From contig NZ_FMXM01000002.1 of assembly GCF_900103325.1 (NCBI RefSeq), forward strand, positions 496,001 to 560,000: 64,000 nucleotides of DNA, in the 5' to 3' direction. The stretch's first letter is position 1. Each line of letters starts with the position of its first letter. Below the pieces are notes generated by a model, which saw only the letters and a list, made by a program, of their open reading frames with translations, made no database searches and had not been told where the DNA came from. This document shows, in pieces, positions 43,825-53,500 of the stretch. The position numbers and the translations under genes are program-made. Source of the DNA: Mesorhizobium qingshengii (GTDB lineage: Bacteria; Pseudomonadota; Alphaproteobacteria; Rhizobiales; Rhizobiaceae).

Positions 43825-45024
43825 TCACTCGGACAACGTCTTCAGGAAGGCCACCAGCGCAGCGCGTTCGCGGTCCGAAAGCTCCAGCGGATGGACCTCC
43901 GACACGCCTTCGACACTCGGGGCAGCCTTGGCGTAATGCGCCACCACCTCGTCGAGCGACGAAAACTGCCCGGCATGCATGTAGGGCGGCCGCGTTGCGG
44001 CGCCGCGCAACGAGGGCGTCTTGTAAGCACGGATGAGCTCCGGTGCGGACTTGACCAAGAAGCGCAGCTCTCCGCAGGCACTGACGTCGCCGTCACGGAA
44101 GGCGCCGAAGCAGTTGAACGGGTCGGCCTCGACTTGGCGTACCGCATCGATGCGTCCGCGATCCGGCGGCAGGCCCGCGACGGGGGGCACGCCGGTGTTG
44201 TGAAAGCCGTTGTCGGTGAAGCGTGGGCCGTTGTGACAGGTCACGCAATTGGCCTTGCCGACGAACAGTTTCAGCCCAAGGACTTCATCCTTGGAAAAGA
44301 CGGCATCGCCTTTCGGTTCGGCGCCGGTGCTAAGGTCCAGCGCAAAGCGATCGAAGCGTGTCGGCGTGGGTTCGATCGATCGTTCGAAGGCAGCGATCGC
44401 CTTGCCTATATTGGCATAGACGCCGTTGATCGCGTCGCGCTGTGCGCCGCTCATAGCGTTCCAGGCAGCCTTCTCGGCATCGGTTCCAAGCGGGCTGGCA
44501 TTCAATGGCGTGCCGGAAAGATCCGGCAGCGGCCCGAATATGCGCTCATAGCGCTCGCCGAAGCGCGCCTTGATGTAATGCGCGTAGGCGGCCCGGTTTC
44601 CGGCCTGCTCCAGCGGGTTTTCGAGCGGCGTCAGCGCTTGCGCCCACAGGCTGTCGCGGCGGCCATCCCAGAAGAACCACGGATCGCGCGCCACGCCGGC
44701 CAGCGGCATGGTGCGCCGGTTGGTGTGGCCGACGCCCACCGCTTGCGGCAGGTCGTCCTGGAACTGGCGGTCGATCTTGTGGCAGGTCGAGCACGACACG
44801 GTGCCGTCGCGGCTCATCCCCAGGTCGAAGAACAGCGTCGAGCCAAGTGCCGCCGCTGCCGGCACGTCGGCGAAACGGTTGGTGGTGTCGGGTTTGAGCG
44901 GCGGCAGCCTCGACAGCGCCAGCGAGGCGATGGTCTGCTTCTCGGCGTCGGAAAAATCTGGCTTGCCGCAACCGGCAAGGACAACGGCCACCATCAGCGC
45001 CAGAACACATGAAAGGTGCTTCAT
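43825..45024 (-). CDS. MauG-like diheme cytochrome c peroxidase, lipoprotein
   Basis: 399 residues. A lipobox (VLAGC, Cys19) suggests anchoring to a membrane on the periplasmic side. Two heme-binding sites are seen: CSTCH at 78-82 and CVTCH at 260-264. PWFFWDGRRDSLWAQALTPL is the conserved block of bacterial cytochrome c peroxidases/MauG proteins. These enzymes reduce peroxide or oxidise protein side chains. A YtkA-like membrane protein gene precedes it by seven bases and is presumably a functional partner. Confidence 0.88.
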   Translation of the reverse strand: MKHLSCVLALMVAVVLAGCGKPDFSDAEKQTIASLALSRLPPLKPDTTNRFADVPAAAALGSTLFFDLGMSRDGTVSCSTCHKIDRQFQDDLPQAVGVGHTNRRTMPLAGVARDPWFFWDGRRDSLWAQALTPLENPLEQAGNRAAYAHYIKARFGERYERIFGPLPDLSGTPLNASPLGTDAEKAAWNAMSGAQRDAINGVYANIGKAIAAFERSIEPTPTRFDRFALDLSTGAEPKGDAVFSKDEVLGLKLFVGKANCVTCHNGPRFTDNGFHNTGVPPVAGLPPDRGRIDAVRQVEADPFNCFGAFRDGDVSACGELRFLVKSAPELIRAYKTPSLRGAATRPPYMHAGQFSSLDEVVAHYAKAAPSVEGVSEVHPLELSDRERAALVAFLKTLSE

Positions 45025-45031
45025 TGGTCGC

Positions 45032-45481
45032 TCACAGCACCACGTTGAACAGCACCGTGTCGGAACCGGCGGTGGCCGAAATGGCGAAATGCAACTGCCA
45101 CCAGCCGCTCATCGTGAATTTCAGCCCCTCTATCCGATAGCGCCCGTCGCCAAGATAGTCGGTCGCCTGCGGGCTGGTCGGCAGGCCGTGATTGTGCTGC
45201 GGCATGCCGCCGGAGATCGCGATCGCCGCGCCTTCCACCGGCGCTCCAGCCTTTGTCTTCAGGGTGAGCAGCCAGGATTCCAGTTCGCCCAGTCGCACAA
45301 CGCCCCGCTCCGGCGCGAAGCTTGCCACGAACAGCCCGTTGTCGGTCGGCTTCGTCCGCGAGACATCGGGACCGGCAGGCCGCGACGATCGCGGCGCCGT
45401 CAGATAGACCACGGCCAGAATGCCAGCCAGCAAAGCGGCCAGACCCAGACCTGCCAGAAGATAACGCCATAACGATGCCAA
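45032..45481 (-). CDS. YtkA/FixH-like membrane-anchored protein
   Basis: 149 residues: one N-terminal membrane helix (LLAGLGLAALLAGILAVVYL) and a periplasmic Ig-like domain with the segment GGMPQHNHGLPTSPQ, the Met/His motif of YtkA-like proteins (PF13115) that may hold copper, followed by GRYRIEGLKFTMSGWWQLHF. It is seven bases upstream of the MauG-like gene and co-transcribed with it. It could deliver or protect metal for, or present substrates to, the peroxidase (inference). Confidence 0.75.
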   Translation of the reverse strand: MASLWRYLLAGLGLAALLAGILAVVYLTAPRSSRPAGPDVSRTKPTDNGLFVASFAPERGVVRLGELESWLLTLKTKAGAPVEGAAIAISGGMPQHNHGLPTSPQATDYLGDGRYRIEGLKFTMSGWWQLHFAISATAGSDTVLFNVVL

Positions 45482-45632
45482 ACCGGTTCCTCTTCTGCAG
45501 ACAACGTTCTGCCAGGCGGATCACATCCCGCCAGCCTGTGGGAAAACGCTGTGGCGGAAAAAAGCCCGCTTGCCAAGCATGGCGCTGCCGGTGGCAAAAA
45601 GCTACAGCACCGGAGTCACTGGAGGACTGTGC

Positions 45633-46553
45633 ATGGCGGGAAACGGCGTTGCCTCGATCGGCGAATGCATGCTCGAACTGTCGGGTCAGACGGGCCCGAA
45701 CTGGCGCATGGGCTTTGCCGGCGACACGTTCAACACGCTGTGGGCGCTGCATGCGTTGAGTGGCGATCGGCCGGCAACCTATGTCTCGGCCTTCGGCGAC
45801 GATCCCTTCTCGCAAGGCCAGATCGCCTTCTTCGCCGAAAACGGAATCGGCATCGGCTCCAGTCCGGTCATACCGGGGGCACGGCCCGGCCTCTACGCGA
45901 TCACGCTGAACGGCGCCGAGCGCTCCTTTACCTACTGGCGCGGCGATGCCGCCGCCCGGCAGCTCGCCTCGGATCCGGCAGCACTATCGAAAAACCTTGA
46001 GAATCAATCGCTTGTGTACTTTTCCGGAATCACCTTGGCAATTCTCGACGATGCCGCGCGCGCCGCATTGCTGGCGGCCGTGGCCAAGGCGCGGGCGGCG
46101 GGCTCGACTGTCGCCTTCGATCCAAACTACCGGCCACGGCTCTGGCGCGGGCGCGAGGATGCGCAAGCGGCGATCGTCGAAGCACTTGCCGTCACCGACA
46201 TCGCATTGCCGACCTTCCCCGACGAGCAAATGCTGTTTGATGATAAAGCGCCGCAGGCGACCGCTGATCGGATCGGGAAACTGGTCCGTGAAGTCGTCGT
46301 CAAGAACGGCGAAGCGCCGGCACTGATTGCCGCAAACGGGACGCGGCGCGAAGTCGCGGCAATCCATGTCGCCGCTCCCGTCGATACGACGGGCGCCGGC
46401 GATTCCTTCAATGGCGGCTATCTTGCGGCTCGTCTTGCCGGCCATCACCCGTTGGAAGCCGCACGCCGCGCCCATCGCGTCGCCGCCGCCGTGGTACAGG
46501 TTCGCGGCGCGCTGGCGCCGTTCGAGACGCTGCGGGCGGCGTTCGAGGGCTAA
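45633..46553 (+). CDS. kdgK: PfkB-family sugar kinase, 2-keto-3-deoxygluconate kinase-like
   Basis: 306 residues. N-terminal GVASIGECMLELSGQTGPNW, the binding site FAGDTFNTLWALHALSGD, FDPNYRPRLW typical of KdgK, and the anion-hole/catalytic-base motif DTTGAGDSFNGG near residue 254. It should phosphorylate 2-keto-3-deoxygluconate to KDPG in sugar-acid breakdown. ATG 45633 has a GGAGGA site. It converges on an aldose epimerase gene with only two bases between stops, consistent with a sugar-catabolism block. Confidence 0.85.
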   Translation: MAGNGVASIGECMLELSGQTGPNWRMGFAGDTFNTLWALHALSGDRPATYVSAFGDDPFSQGQIAFFAENGIGIGSSPVIPGARPGLYAITLNGAERSFTYWRGDAAARQLASDPAALSKNLENQSLVYFSGITLAILDDAARAALLAAVAKARAAGSTVAFDPNYRPRLWRGREDAQAAIVEALAVTDIALPTFPDEQMLFDDKAPQATADRIGKLVREVVVKNGEAPALIAANGTRREVAAIHVAAPVDTTGAGDSFNGGYLAARLAGHHPLEAARRAHRVAAAVVQVRGALAPFETLRAAFEG

Positions 46554-46555
46554 GG

Positions 46556-47578
46556 TCAAGGCAGACGGAAGCGGTATTCCGTCACGTGATGATAGGCTTC
46601 GCCTGGCCACAGCGTCGCCTGCGGAAAATACGGCCGGTTCGGCGCGTCCGGCCAAATCTGCGGCTCCAGGCAGAAGCCACAGAAGGCCTTGTAGTTTCGC
46701 CCTTCCAATCCCGTGCGCGGCGTCACGTACTGACCGGTATAGAGCTGGATGCCGGGCTCCGTGGTCCAGACCTCCATCTCGACACCGGAACTCGCCGCTT
46801 GCACCCACGCGGCCTGCCGAAGTGGTCCGCGCGTCGAGGCAAGGCAGAAATTCTGGTCGTAAGGCAACTGCTCGCCCTCGGTCTCCATGCGCAGCGGCCG
46901 AGCCTGGCGGAAATCGAAGGGCGTGCCGTCAACCGGCTTGACCACTCCGGTCGGGATCATGTCGCCGTCAACCGGCAGATAGGCACCGGCATTCAGCATC
47001 ATCCTGTGGTCGAGAATGTTGCCGGCACCACCATCATCGAGGTTGAAATAGGAATGCTGGGTGAGATTGCACAGCGTCGGCTCCTCGCAGGTGGCGGTGA
47101 GTTCAACGCTCAGCGTGCCGGGGATCTTCAGCCGGTAGGTGCAGGTGACGTCGAGCGCTGCCGGGAAGCCCATCGTACCGTCGGGATCGTGCAGGGTCAG
47201 CGTGACGAAATCCCTGCCATGCAGCGAAACTGTCCACGGCCGGTGGGAATAGCCCTGCGAGCCGCCGTGCAGCGTGTGCTTGTCGAGGAAATTTCGTTCG
47301 GTCTGGTAACGCTTGCCGGCGATGGTGAAGCGGCCGTCGCGGATGCGGTTGGCATAGCGGCCGACGACCGCTCCGAAGAAGGCCGTATCCGTCTCGTACG
47401 CCTCCAGACGGTCATAGCCGAGCACGAGCGGTGCATCGTGCCCGGTCAGGCGCAGATCCTGGATGATCGCGCCGAGTCCGATGATGTTGGCGGTGAGACC
47501 GCCGCCCCTGATCGTGAAGCGGCGCACCGGCTCGCCTGCCTGCGTCGTGCCGAAAACCTCGCCGTCCTTCATCGCCAT
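46556..47578 (-). CDS. galM: Aldose 1-epimerase (galactose mutarotase)
   Basis: 340 residues of the GalM beta-sandwich family. Recognisable segments are GAVVGRYANRIRDGRFTIAG (substrate-binding Arg), the catalytic His in NLTQHSYFNLDDGG and the active-site Glu in GFCLEPQIWPDAPN near the end. It interconverts alpha and beta anomers of hexoses or pentoses. Same strand as, and 91 bases after, gabD; whether they share a transcript is unclear. Confidence 0.88.
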   Translation of the reverse strand: MAMKDGEVFGTTQAGEPVRRFTIRGGGLTANIIGLGAIIQDLRLTGHDAPLVLGYDRLEAYETDTAFFGAVVGRYANRIRDGRFTIAGKRYQTERNFLDKHTLHGGSQGYSHRPWTVSLHGRDFVTLTLHDPDGTMGFPAALDVTCTYRLKIPGTLSVELTATCEEPTLCNLTQHSYFNLDDGGAGNILDHRMMLNAGAYLPVDGDMIPTGVVKPVDGTPFDFRQARPLRMETEGEQLPYDQNFCLASTRGPLRQAAWVQAASSGVEMEVWTTEPGIQLYTGQYVTPRTGLEGRNYKAFCGFCLEPQIWPDAPNRPYFPQATLWPGEAYHHVTEYRFRLP

Positions 47579-47669
47579 GCCCGCAAACGTCAGTTGATCC
47601 GAGGATTTCGGCTGGTTTTCACATCCGGAGCAGGCAGGTCACAGGCCTGCCCACCCCAGGGATAGTCTG

Positions 47670-49127
47670 TCAGAGGCCGAGGCCGCCGATGCAGACATAT
47701 TTGGTGTCGAGGTAGTCCTCGATGCCCTGATGTCCGCCTTCCTTGCCGAGGCCGGATTCCTTGACGCCGCCGAATGGCGCTTCCGGCGTGGTGATGAGGC
47801 CTTCATTGACACCGACCATGCCGTATTTCAGCCCTTCCATGACGCGGAAGGCGCGGCCGAGATCGCCTGTGTAGAAATAGCAGGCAAGGCCGAATTCGGT
47901 ATCGTTGGCGAGCGTGATGGCTTCCTCTTCCGTCTCGAACTTGAACACCGGCGCGACCGGGCCAAAGATCTCTTCCTTCATGAAGCGCATCTTGGGCGTC
48001 GCGTTGGCGATGACCGTCGGCTGGAAGAACGAGCCGCCGAGCGCGTGGCGCTTGCCGCCGGCGACGACCTTGCCGCCCTTGGCGGTGGCGTCGGCGATCA
48101 GTTCCTCGACCTTCTCGACCGCCTTCTCGTCGATCAGCGGCCCCTGCTGCACGCCATCCTCGAGGCCGGAACCGACCTTCAACCCGTTGCTGGCCGCTGC
48201 AAGCCCTTCGACAAATTTGTCATAGACGCCGGCCTGAACCAGGAAGCGGTTGGTGCAGACGCAGGTCTGGCCTGAGTTGCGGTACTTGGCGGTGATCGCA
48301 CCAGCGATGGCGCGCTCGAGGTCGGCGTCGTCGAAGACGATGAACGGCGCGTTGCCGCCGAGTTCCATCGAGACCTTCTTGACGGTGACGGAAGACTTCT
48401 GGATCAGGATCTTGCCGACCTCGGTCGACCCGGTGAAGGTGATCTTCTTGACCAGCGGGTTGGCGCAGATCTCGTCGCCGATCTCGCTGGCGGCACCGGT
48501 CAGGATGTTGATGACACCCTTGGGGAAGCCGACTTCCTCGGCGAGCGCGCCCCAGGCGAGACCCGAGTACGGCGTCTGCGAGGCCGGTTTGACCACGGCG
48601 GTGCAGCCGGCGGCCAGCGCCGGCCCGAGCTTGCGGGCCAGCATCGAGGACGGGAAGTTCCACGGCGTGATGGCGGCGATGACGCCGACCGGCTCCTTGG
48701 TCACCAGGATGCGGCGGTCCGCCCATGGCGAGGGCACGACGTCACCGTAGGTGCGGCGCCCTTCCTCGGCGAACCACAGGATGTAGGCCGCGGCCGAGCC
48801 GATCTCGCCCTTCGATTCGAACAGCGATTTGCCCTGCTCGATGGTCAAGAGTTCGGCCAGCACGTCCTGATTGTCCATCATCGCGTCATGCAGCTTGCGC
48901 AGCAGCTTTGAGCGCTCGAGCGCGGTCGTCTTGCGCCACGACTTGAAGGCGGCTTCGGCCGCCTCGATGGCGCGGCGGGTCTCGGCCATGCCCGACTTCG
49001 GCACGGTACCGATCTTGAGCCCGGTGGCCGGGTTGTTGACGTCGACCGTCTGGCCGCTGTCGGCCTGCACCCATTCGCCGTTGATGAGATTGGCCTGCCG
49101 CATGAAATGGCTGGTTTTCTGAAGCAT
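47670..49127 (-). CDS. gabD: Succinate-semialdehyde dehydrogenase (NAD(P)+)
   Basis: 485 residues, full aldehyde dehydrogenase. Cofactor block TPWNFPSSMLARKLGPALAA, the Glu of MELGGNAPFIVFDD (about 255) and the nucleophile Cys289 in NSGQTCVCTNR with a second Cys two residues later, as in GabD enzymes. It oxidises succinate semialdehyde from GABA to succinate. The ATG at 49127 has a GGAGGAT site. GabT is not adjacent. Confidence 0.87.
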   Translation of the reverse strand: MLQKTSHFMRQANLINGEWVQADSGQTVDVNNPATGLKIGTVPKSGMAETRRAIEAAEAAFKSWRKTTALERSKLLRKLHDAMMDNQDVLAELLTIEQGKSLFESKGEIGSAAAYILWFAEEGRRTYGDVVPSPWADRRILVTKEPVGVIAAITPWNFPSSMLARKLGPALAAGCTAVVKPASQTPYSGLAWGALAEEVGFPKGVINILTGAASEIGDEICANPLVKKITFTGSTEVGKILIQKSSVTVKKVSMELGGNAPFIVFDDADLERAIAGAITAKYRNSGQTCVCTNRFLVQAGVYDKFVEGLAAASNGLKVGSGLEDGVQQGPLIDEKAVEKVEELIADATAKGGKVVAGGKRHALGGSFFQPTVIANATPKMRFMKEEIFGPVAPVFKFETEEEAITLANDTEFGLACYFYTGDLGRAFRVMEGLKYGMVGVNEGLITTPEAPFGGVKESGLGKEGGHQGIEDYLDTKYVCIGGLGL

Positions 49128-49455
49128 GGTCTATCCTCCGTTCGGCGCTGAAGGGCCGGTCTGTGAATTCTGCGCTGGGCGTGCGCTATGCCATGGAAGC
49201 CGGCACGCTGGAGCCACTGCTCTTTACCTAGGGCAAGGCCCGCAAGCAATCGCAAGATGGCATATAGGGGTTAGGCCAGCGTGTGACGAGGCCAGGCAGC
49301 CTACTTCGCTCAAGGGTATGTTGAGATTCAGGTCAGGCCGAACCGAGAATGGTGGGGCCGAGAACTGGAACGGGCGTACGTTTGGGTACGTGAGTACCGG
49401 AAGCGCAGGCGCCCGCCTTTCGCAGGCCGGCATCACCTGAATATCAATATACCCT
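49128..49455. other. Gap between gabD and AEC transporter
   Basis: 328 bases containing the gabD ribosome site and presumably its promoter at the left, and the 3' flank of the AEC gene at the right. Short frames here have no ribosome site. No repeat or RNA gene recognised; a short AT-rich patch at 49440-49455 borders the AEC stop. Confidence 0.35.
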
Positions 49456-50406
49456 CTATCCGAAGACGTGCACGCCCACCGTCAACCAGAAGGCAGTGGT
49501 GACGACGGCGCAGGCCGTAGCGATGGTCATCTGGTTCGACGCCAGCGCCTGCCCGGTGTTGAACTGGACGGCGATGAGATAGGAATTGACGCCCGACGGC
49601 AGTGCTGCAACCACCACGGCCACCTTGGCCGTCAACGGCGGCAGGCCGAGCAACCAGACAAGCGCGAGAACCAGCGCCGGCATCAGGAACAGCTTCAGCG
49701 CCGAAAGTGCCAGTGCCGGCCGGACATTGCCGGAAATGCCGAAACGACGCAGGCTGAGCCCCATGGCGAACAGCGCCACCGGCCCGGCAGTATCGGCCAA
49801 CGCATTGACGAGCCGCACGACGAGGTCCGGCAGCGGCGCGCCGCCGAGGCGCCATGCGAGCCCCGCCAGAATGCCGATGATCAGCGGATTGATGAACAAC
49901 CGCCTCAGGAAACTCCGGATAATGCGCAGCGGGTGCACTGGTTCGCCGCCGCTCCGGCCGAACATCTCGAACAGAACGATCGAGGCCATCATCATGATCG
50001 GCAAGTGCACGGAGACCAGCAGCGACAGCACTTCGAAGCCGCTCGGGCCGAATATGCCAAGAATGAAGGGAGCGCCCAGCAGGACGACATTGGAATAGGC
50101 CGACGACACGCCACCGACGACGCCGGCGCGTGCATCCCGTCCGAATATCCTCGTGGTGACGAAATGGCCGGCGGCCCAGGTGATTGCCACTGCCGTGAAA
50201 TACGCACCCCACAGGGGCCACGGCGCCACGCCGTGGAAATCGGACGTCACCATCGTCTGGAACAACAGCAGCGGCATCGCCACGCTGACCGCGAAATCGG
50301 CTATCCCCTCGCCGCTCGCCGGCTTCAGGTAGCCGGTAAACCCGGCGAGATAGCCGAGCGCCACAAGGCTGAAGACAAAGAGGACGGTTTCGGTGAGCGG
50401 AGACAT
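49456..50406 (-). CDS. AEC family transporter (auxin efflux carrier-like)
   Basis: 316 residues, about ten membrane helices in two inverted halves separated by a hydrophilic loop near 150-165. Motifs include GYLAGFTGYLKPASGEGIAD at the N-terminus, SSAYSNVVLLGAPFILGIFG with the conserved Asn, and the C-terminal ALPSGVNSYLIAVQF. These proteins move small organic acids such as malonate or malate, or auxin-like compounds. It diverges from the caspase-like gene. Confidence 0.85.
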   Translation of the reverse strand: MSPLTETVLFVFSLVALGYLAGFTGYLKPASGEGIADFAVSVAMPLLLFQTMVTSDFHGVAPWPLWGAYFTAVAITWAAGHFVTTRIFGRDARAGVVGGVSSAYSNVVLLGAPFILGIFGPSGFEVLSLLVSVHLPIMMMASIVLFEMFGRSGGEPVHPLRIIRSFLRRLFINPLIIGILAGLAWRLGGAPLPDLVVRLVNALADTAGPVALFAMGLSLRRFGISGNVRPALALSALKLFLMPALVLALVWLLGLPPLTAKVAVVVAALPSGVNSYLIAVQFNTGQALASNQMTIATACAVVTTAFWLTVGVHVFG

Positions 50407-50445
50407 TTTTCAGGGATAGGCGAGCCACGGTCGCGGCGCAATCGC

Positions 50446-50493
50446 GCCCGAATTGGATCATGCCCGAATTTGATCATGCCCGAATTTGATCAT
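50446..50493. repeat. Three tandem 16-bp repeats
   Basis: GCCCGAATTTGATCAT at 50462-50477 and 50478-50493, with a one-base variant GCCCGAATTGGATCAT at 50446-50461. Each unit contains a GATC site and two units contain TGATCA. They lie 60 bases upstream of the caspase-like gene and 40 bases before the divergent AEC gene, so they may be operator repeats or a variable-number tandem repeat. Confidence 0.75.
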
Positions 50494-50552
50494 GGTAGAC
50501 TGGCAGCGTTATAGAGGGCTTGCGATCTTTCAGGGCGGACACGAAACGACAA

Positions 50553-53500
50553 ATGAAGTTTGTCGAAACCTCTAGACAGCATCTTTTCCAGCAGGCGTGG
50601 CTGACAGTTTTCGTCGCCGTGCTGTTTTGCCTTGCCGCGACGACGCTTCAGGCCGCCGAGACGAAGAACCTCAAGGGCGTGGCGCTGATCATCGGCCAGT
50701 CGAAATACGAACACATCGCCGCGCTTCCCAACCCGGCCAACGACGCCCGCGACATGGCCAAGATGCTGACCGATCTCGGCTTCGACGCCCGCAGCGTCAC
50801 CGATCGTGATGCCGCGAAGCTGAAGCGCGACCTGGAGCGTTTCACGGAGGATGCCGAAGGCGCCGATGTCGCCTTCATCTATTATTCCGGCCACGGCATC
50901 GAGGCCGGCGGCGAGAACTATCTGGTGCCGGTCGATGCCGACGTCTCATCGCTGAAGGACGCCGACCAGGCGCTGGTGCCGATTTCCATCGTCATGGACG
51001 CGTTGAAAAAGACCGTGCCGGTGACGATCATGCTGCTCGATGCCTGCCGCACCAATCCGTTTCCGCCGGATGCCCAGGTACGGCGCGCGCCGACCGCTTC
51101 GGCTTCGCCCATTGGTGCTGGCGGTCTGGAGCCGGTGCGCGGCGCCGAGGCCCTCGGCAACACGCCTGCGACTGACGAAAGCCTCGGCACCGTGGTCGGC
51201 TTTGCCGCCGAGCCGGGCCGCCCGGCGCTCGATGGCGCCGCCGGAAAGAACAGCCCCTACGCGGCGGCGCTGCTGCGCCATCTCGCGGCGATGAAAGGCA
51301 CGGAATTCGGCTCGGTCATGCGCATGGTGACCGAGGAAGTCTATCTCGACACCAAGGCAAAGCAGCGTCCTTGGGTCAATGAGAGCCTGCGCCGCCTGCT
51401 CTATTTCGGCATCGCGCCACCCGAACCCACCGGCGACGATGGGCTGATCACCGGCGAAAGGCGGCAGCTGCTGTTGACCATCTCCGACCTGCCCGGCCCG
51501 AAACGGGCGCAGGTGGAACTGGCCTCGCTGCAGGACGGCGTGCCGCTCGACGCACTCTATGGCGTGATCAAGGCGCTGGGCACTGAAAAGATGCCGGAGG
51601 ATCCGACCGATCTGCAAAAGCTGCTGGACGCCCAGGCCGAGCGCCTGAAGAAGATGATGTCCGAGCGTGCCGCGCTGCGCACCGATGATCCGGAGATCAG
51701 GCGCCTTGTTGCCTCCGCCGACAAGGCCATCGGCCAGGGCGCGATCGTGACGGCGCGCAAGTTCCTCGATGAGGCCGTCGGTCGGGTCGAGCAGACCGGC
51801 AACGCGGTCGACGAGGCCGAGGAGCTGGTCAAGCAGAAGCGCCTTGCCGATGCCGCGATCTACGCCAGGCGGGCCGATGCCTCGGCGCTGGCCTTCGACT
51901 ACAAAGCCGCCGCAAATGACTACGCCAAGGCGTTTTCACTGGTCGAGAAGTGGGATGACAAGCTGCGCTGGAACTACAAGAACCAGGAAGCCGAGGCGCT
52001 GAACGCCTACGGCTATGCGACCGGCGACCTGGATGCGCTGCAGCGTTCCATCGACGCCTACCGCATCATCCTGAACTTCATCCCCAATGGCGAACAGAAC
52101 CGCGACTGGGCGATCACCCGCAACAACATGGCGGTGGTGCTGCAGACGATCGGCGAACGCGAGACCGAAACGGCGCACCTCGAAGAAGCGGCTCGGATCT
52201 TTCGCGATTCGCTTGTAGTCTTCGAGCGCGAGAAGGACGACCTCAACTGGGCCGCCGCACAGAACAATCTGGCCAATGTGCTGTTGAAGCTCGGCGAACG
52301 GCAGAGCGACCCGAAGCGATTGAATGAAGCGGTGACGGCAATGCGCGCCACGCTGGAGAAGCGGCCACGCGACAAGGTGCCACTCGACTGGGCGGCCTCG
52401 CAGATGAATCTCGGTATCGCGCTGTACGCGCTTTCCGAGCGTGAGCCCGCCGGCGAGCATCTGACACAAGCGGAAGCGGCCTACCGGCTGGCGCTCGAGG
52501 AATACACGCGCGAAAAGGCGCCGGTGGAGTGGGCGATGGTCGAGAACAATCTCGGCAACACGCTTGTGTCACTCGGCATTCAGCTCAACGACAAGGCGAA
52601 GATCAACGAGGCGGCCGACGCCTTCCGCGCCGCGCTTCAGGTGCGAACCAGGGAAACCTTCCCGGTATCGTGGGCGACCAGCCGGCTCAACCTCGGCAAT
52701 GCGCTCAGCGGTGTCGCCCGCTTCGACATGGGCACCGGAGCGATCGAGGAGGCAGCGGCGGCCTACGGCGACGCATTGACGGTGTTCACCCGGCAGCGTT
52801 TTCCGATGGACTGGGCGTCGGCCCAGAACAATCTCGGTTCGATCTACCAGACGCTGGGCCAGCGCACCCGCGACCCGGCCAGGCTCGAAGAGTCGGCCGC
52901 CGCATTTCAGGCGGCCCGCCGAGTTTACACCAGAAGGGCATTTCCCCTCGACTGGGCAATGAGCCACTACAATCTCGGCAACACGCTGCAGCTTCTTGGC
53001 GGCCTGACGGACAAGCCGGAACGTTACAGCGATGCGGTCAACGCCTATCGCGATGCGTTGCGCGAATACAAGCGAGAGACGAACCCGCGGCAATGGGCGC
53101 TGAGCGAGGCCGGCCTCGGCTCGGCGCTGCACTGGCTGAGCATGAGCAATGCCGATCCCAAGACCCTGGCCGATTCCGTCGCGGCGCGTCGGGCGGCGCT
53201 TGAAGTGCTGACCCTCGAGGCTGCGCCCATCGACTGGGCCAATGCCCAGAACGGCATCGGCATGAGCCTGCTCAATCTTGGCAACCTCGAACGGACCGAC
53301 AAATATCTAGGCGATGCCGAGGCCGCCTTCACGGCGGCACTGAAGGTTTTCACGCGCGAAAGCCAGCCCATGCAGTGGGCCTTCGAACAGAACAATCTCG
53401 GCGACATCCACTGGAACCGGGCCAGCTATGGCGGCGGCAAGGCCGAATATCAAAAGGCGATCGACTTCTTCGAGAGCGCCAAGCAGGGTTTCACCGAAGC

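Noticed and set aside
43735..45012. 425-codon plus-strand frame opposite the MauG-like gene
   Set aside because: Shadow frame; the minus strand shows a lipobox and two CxxCH heme sites.
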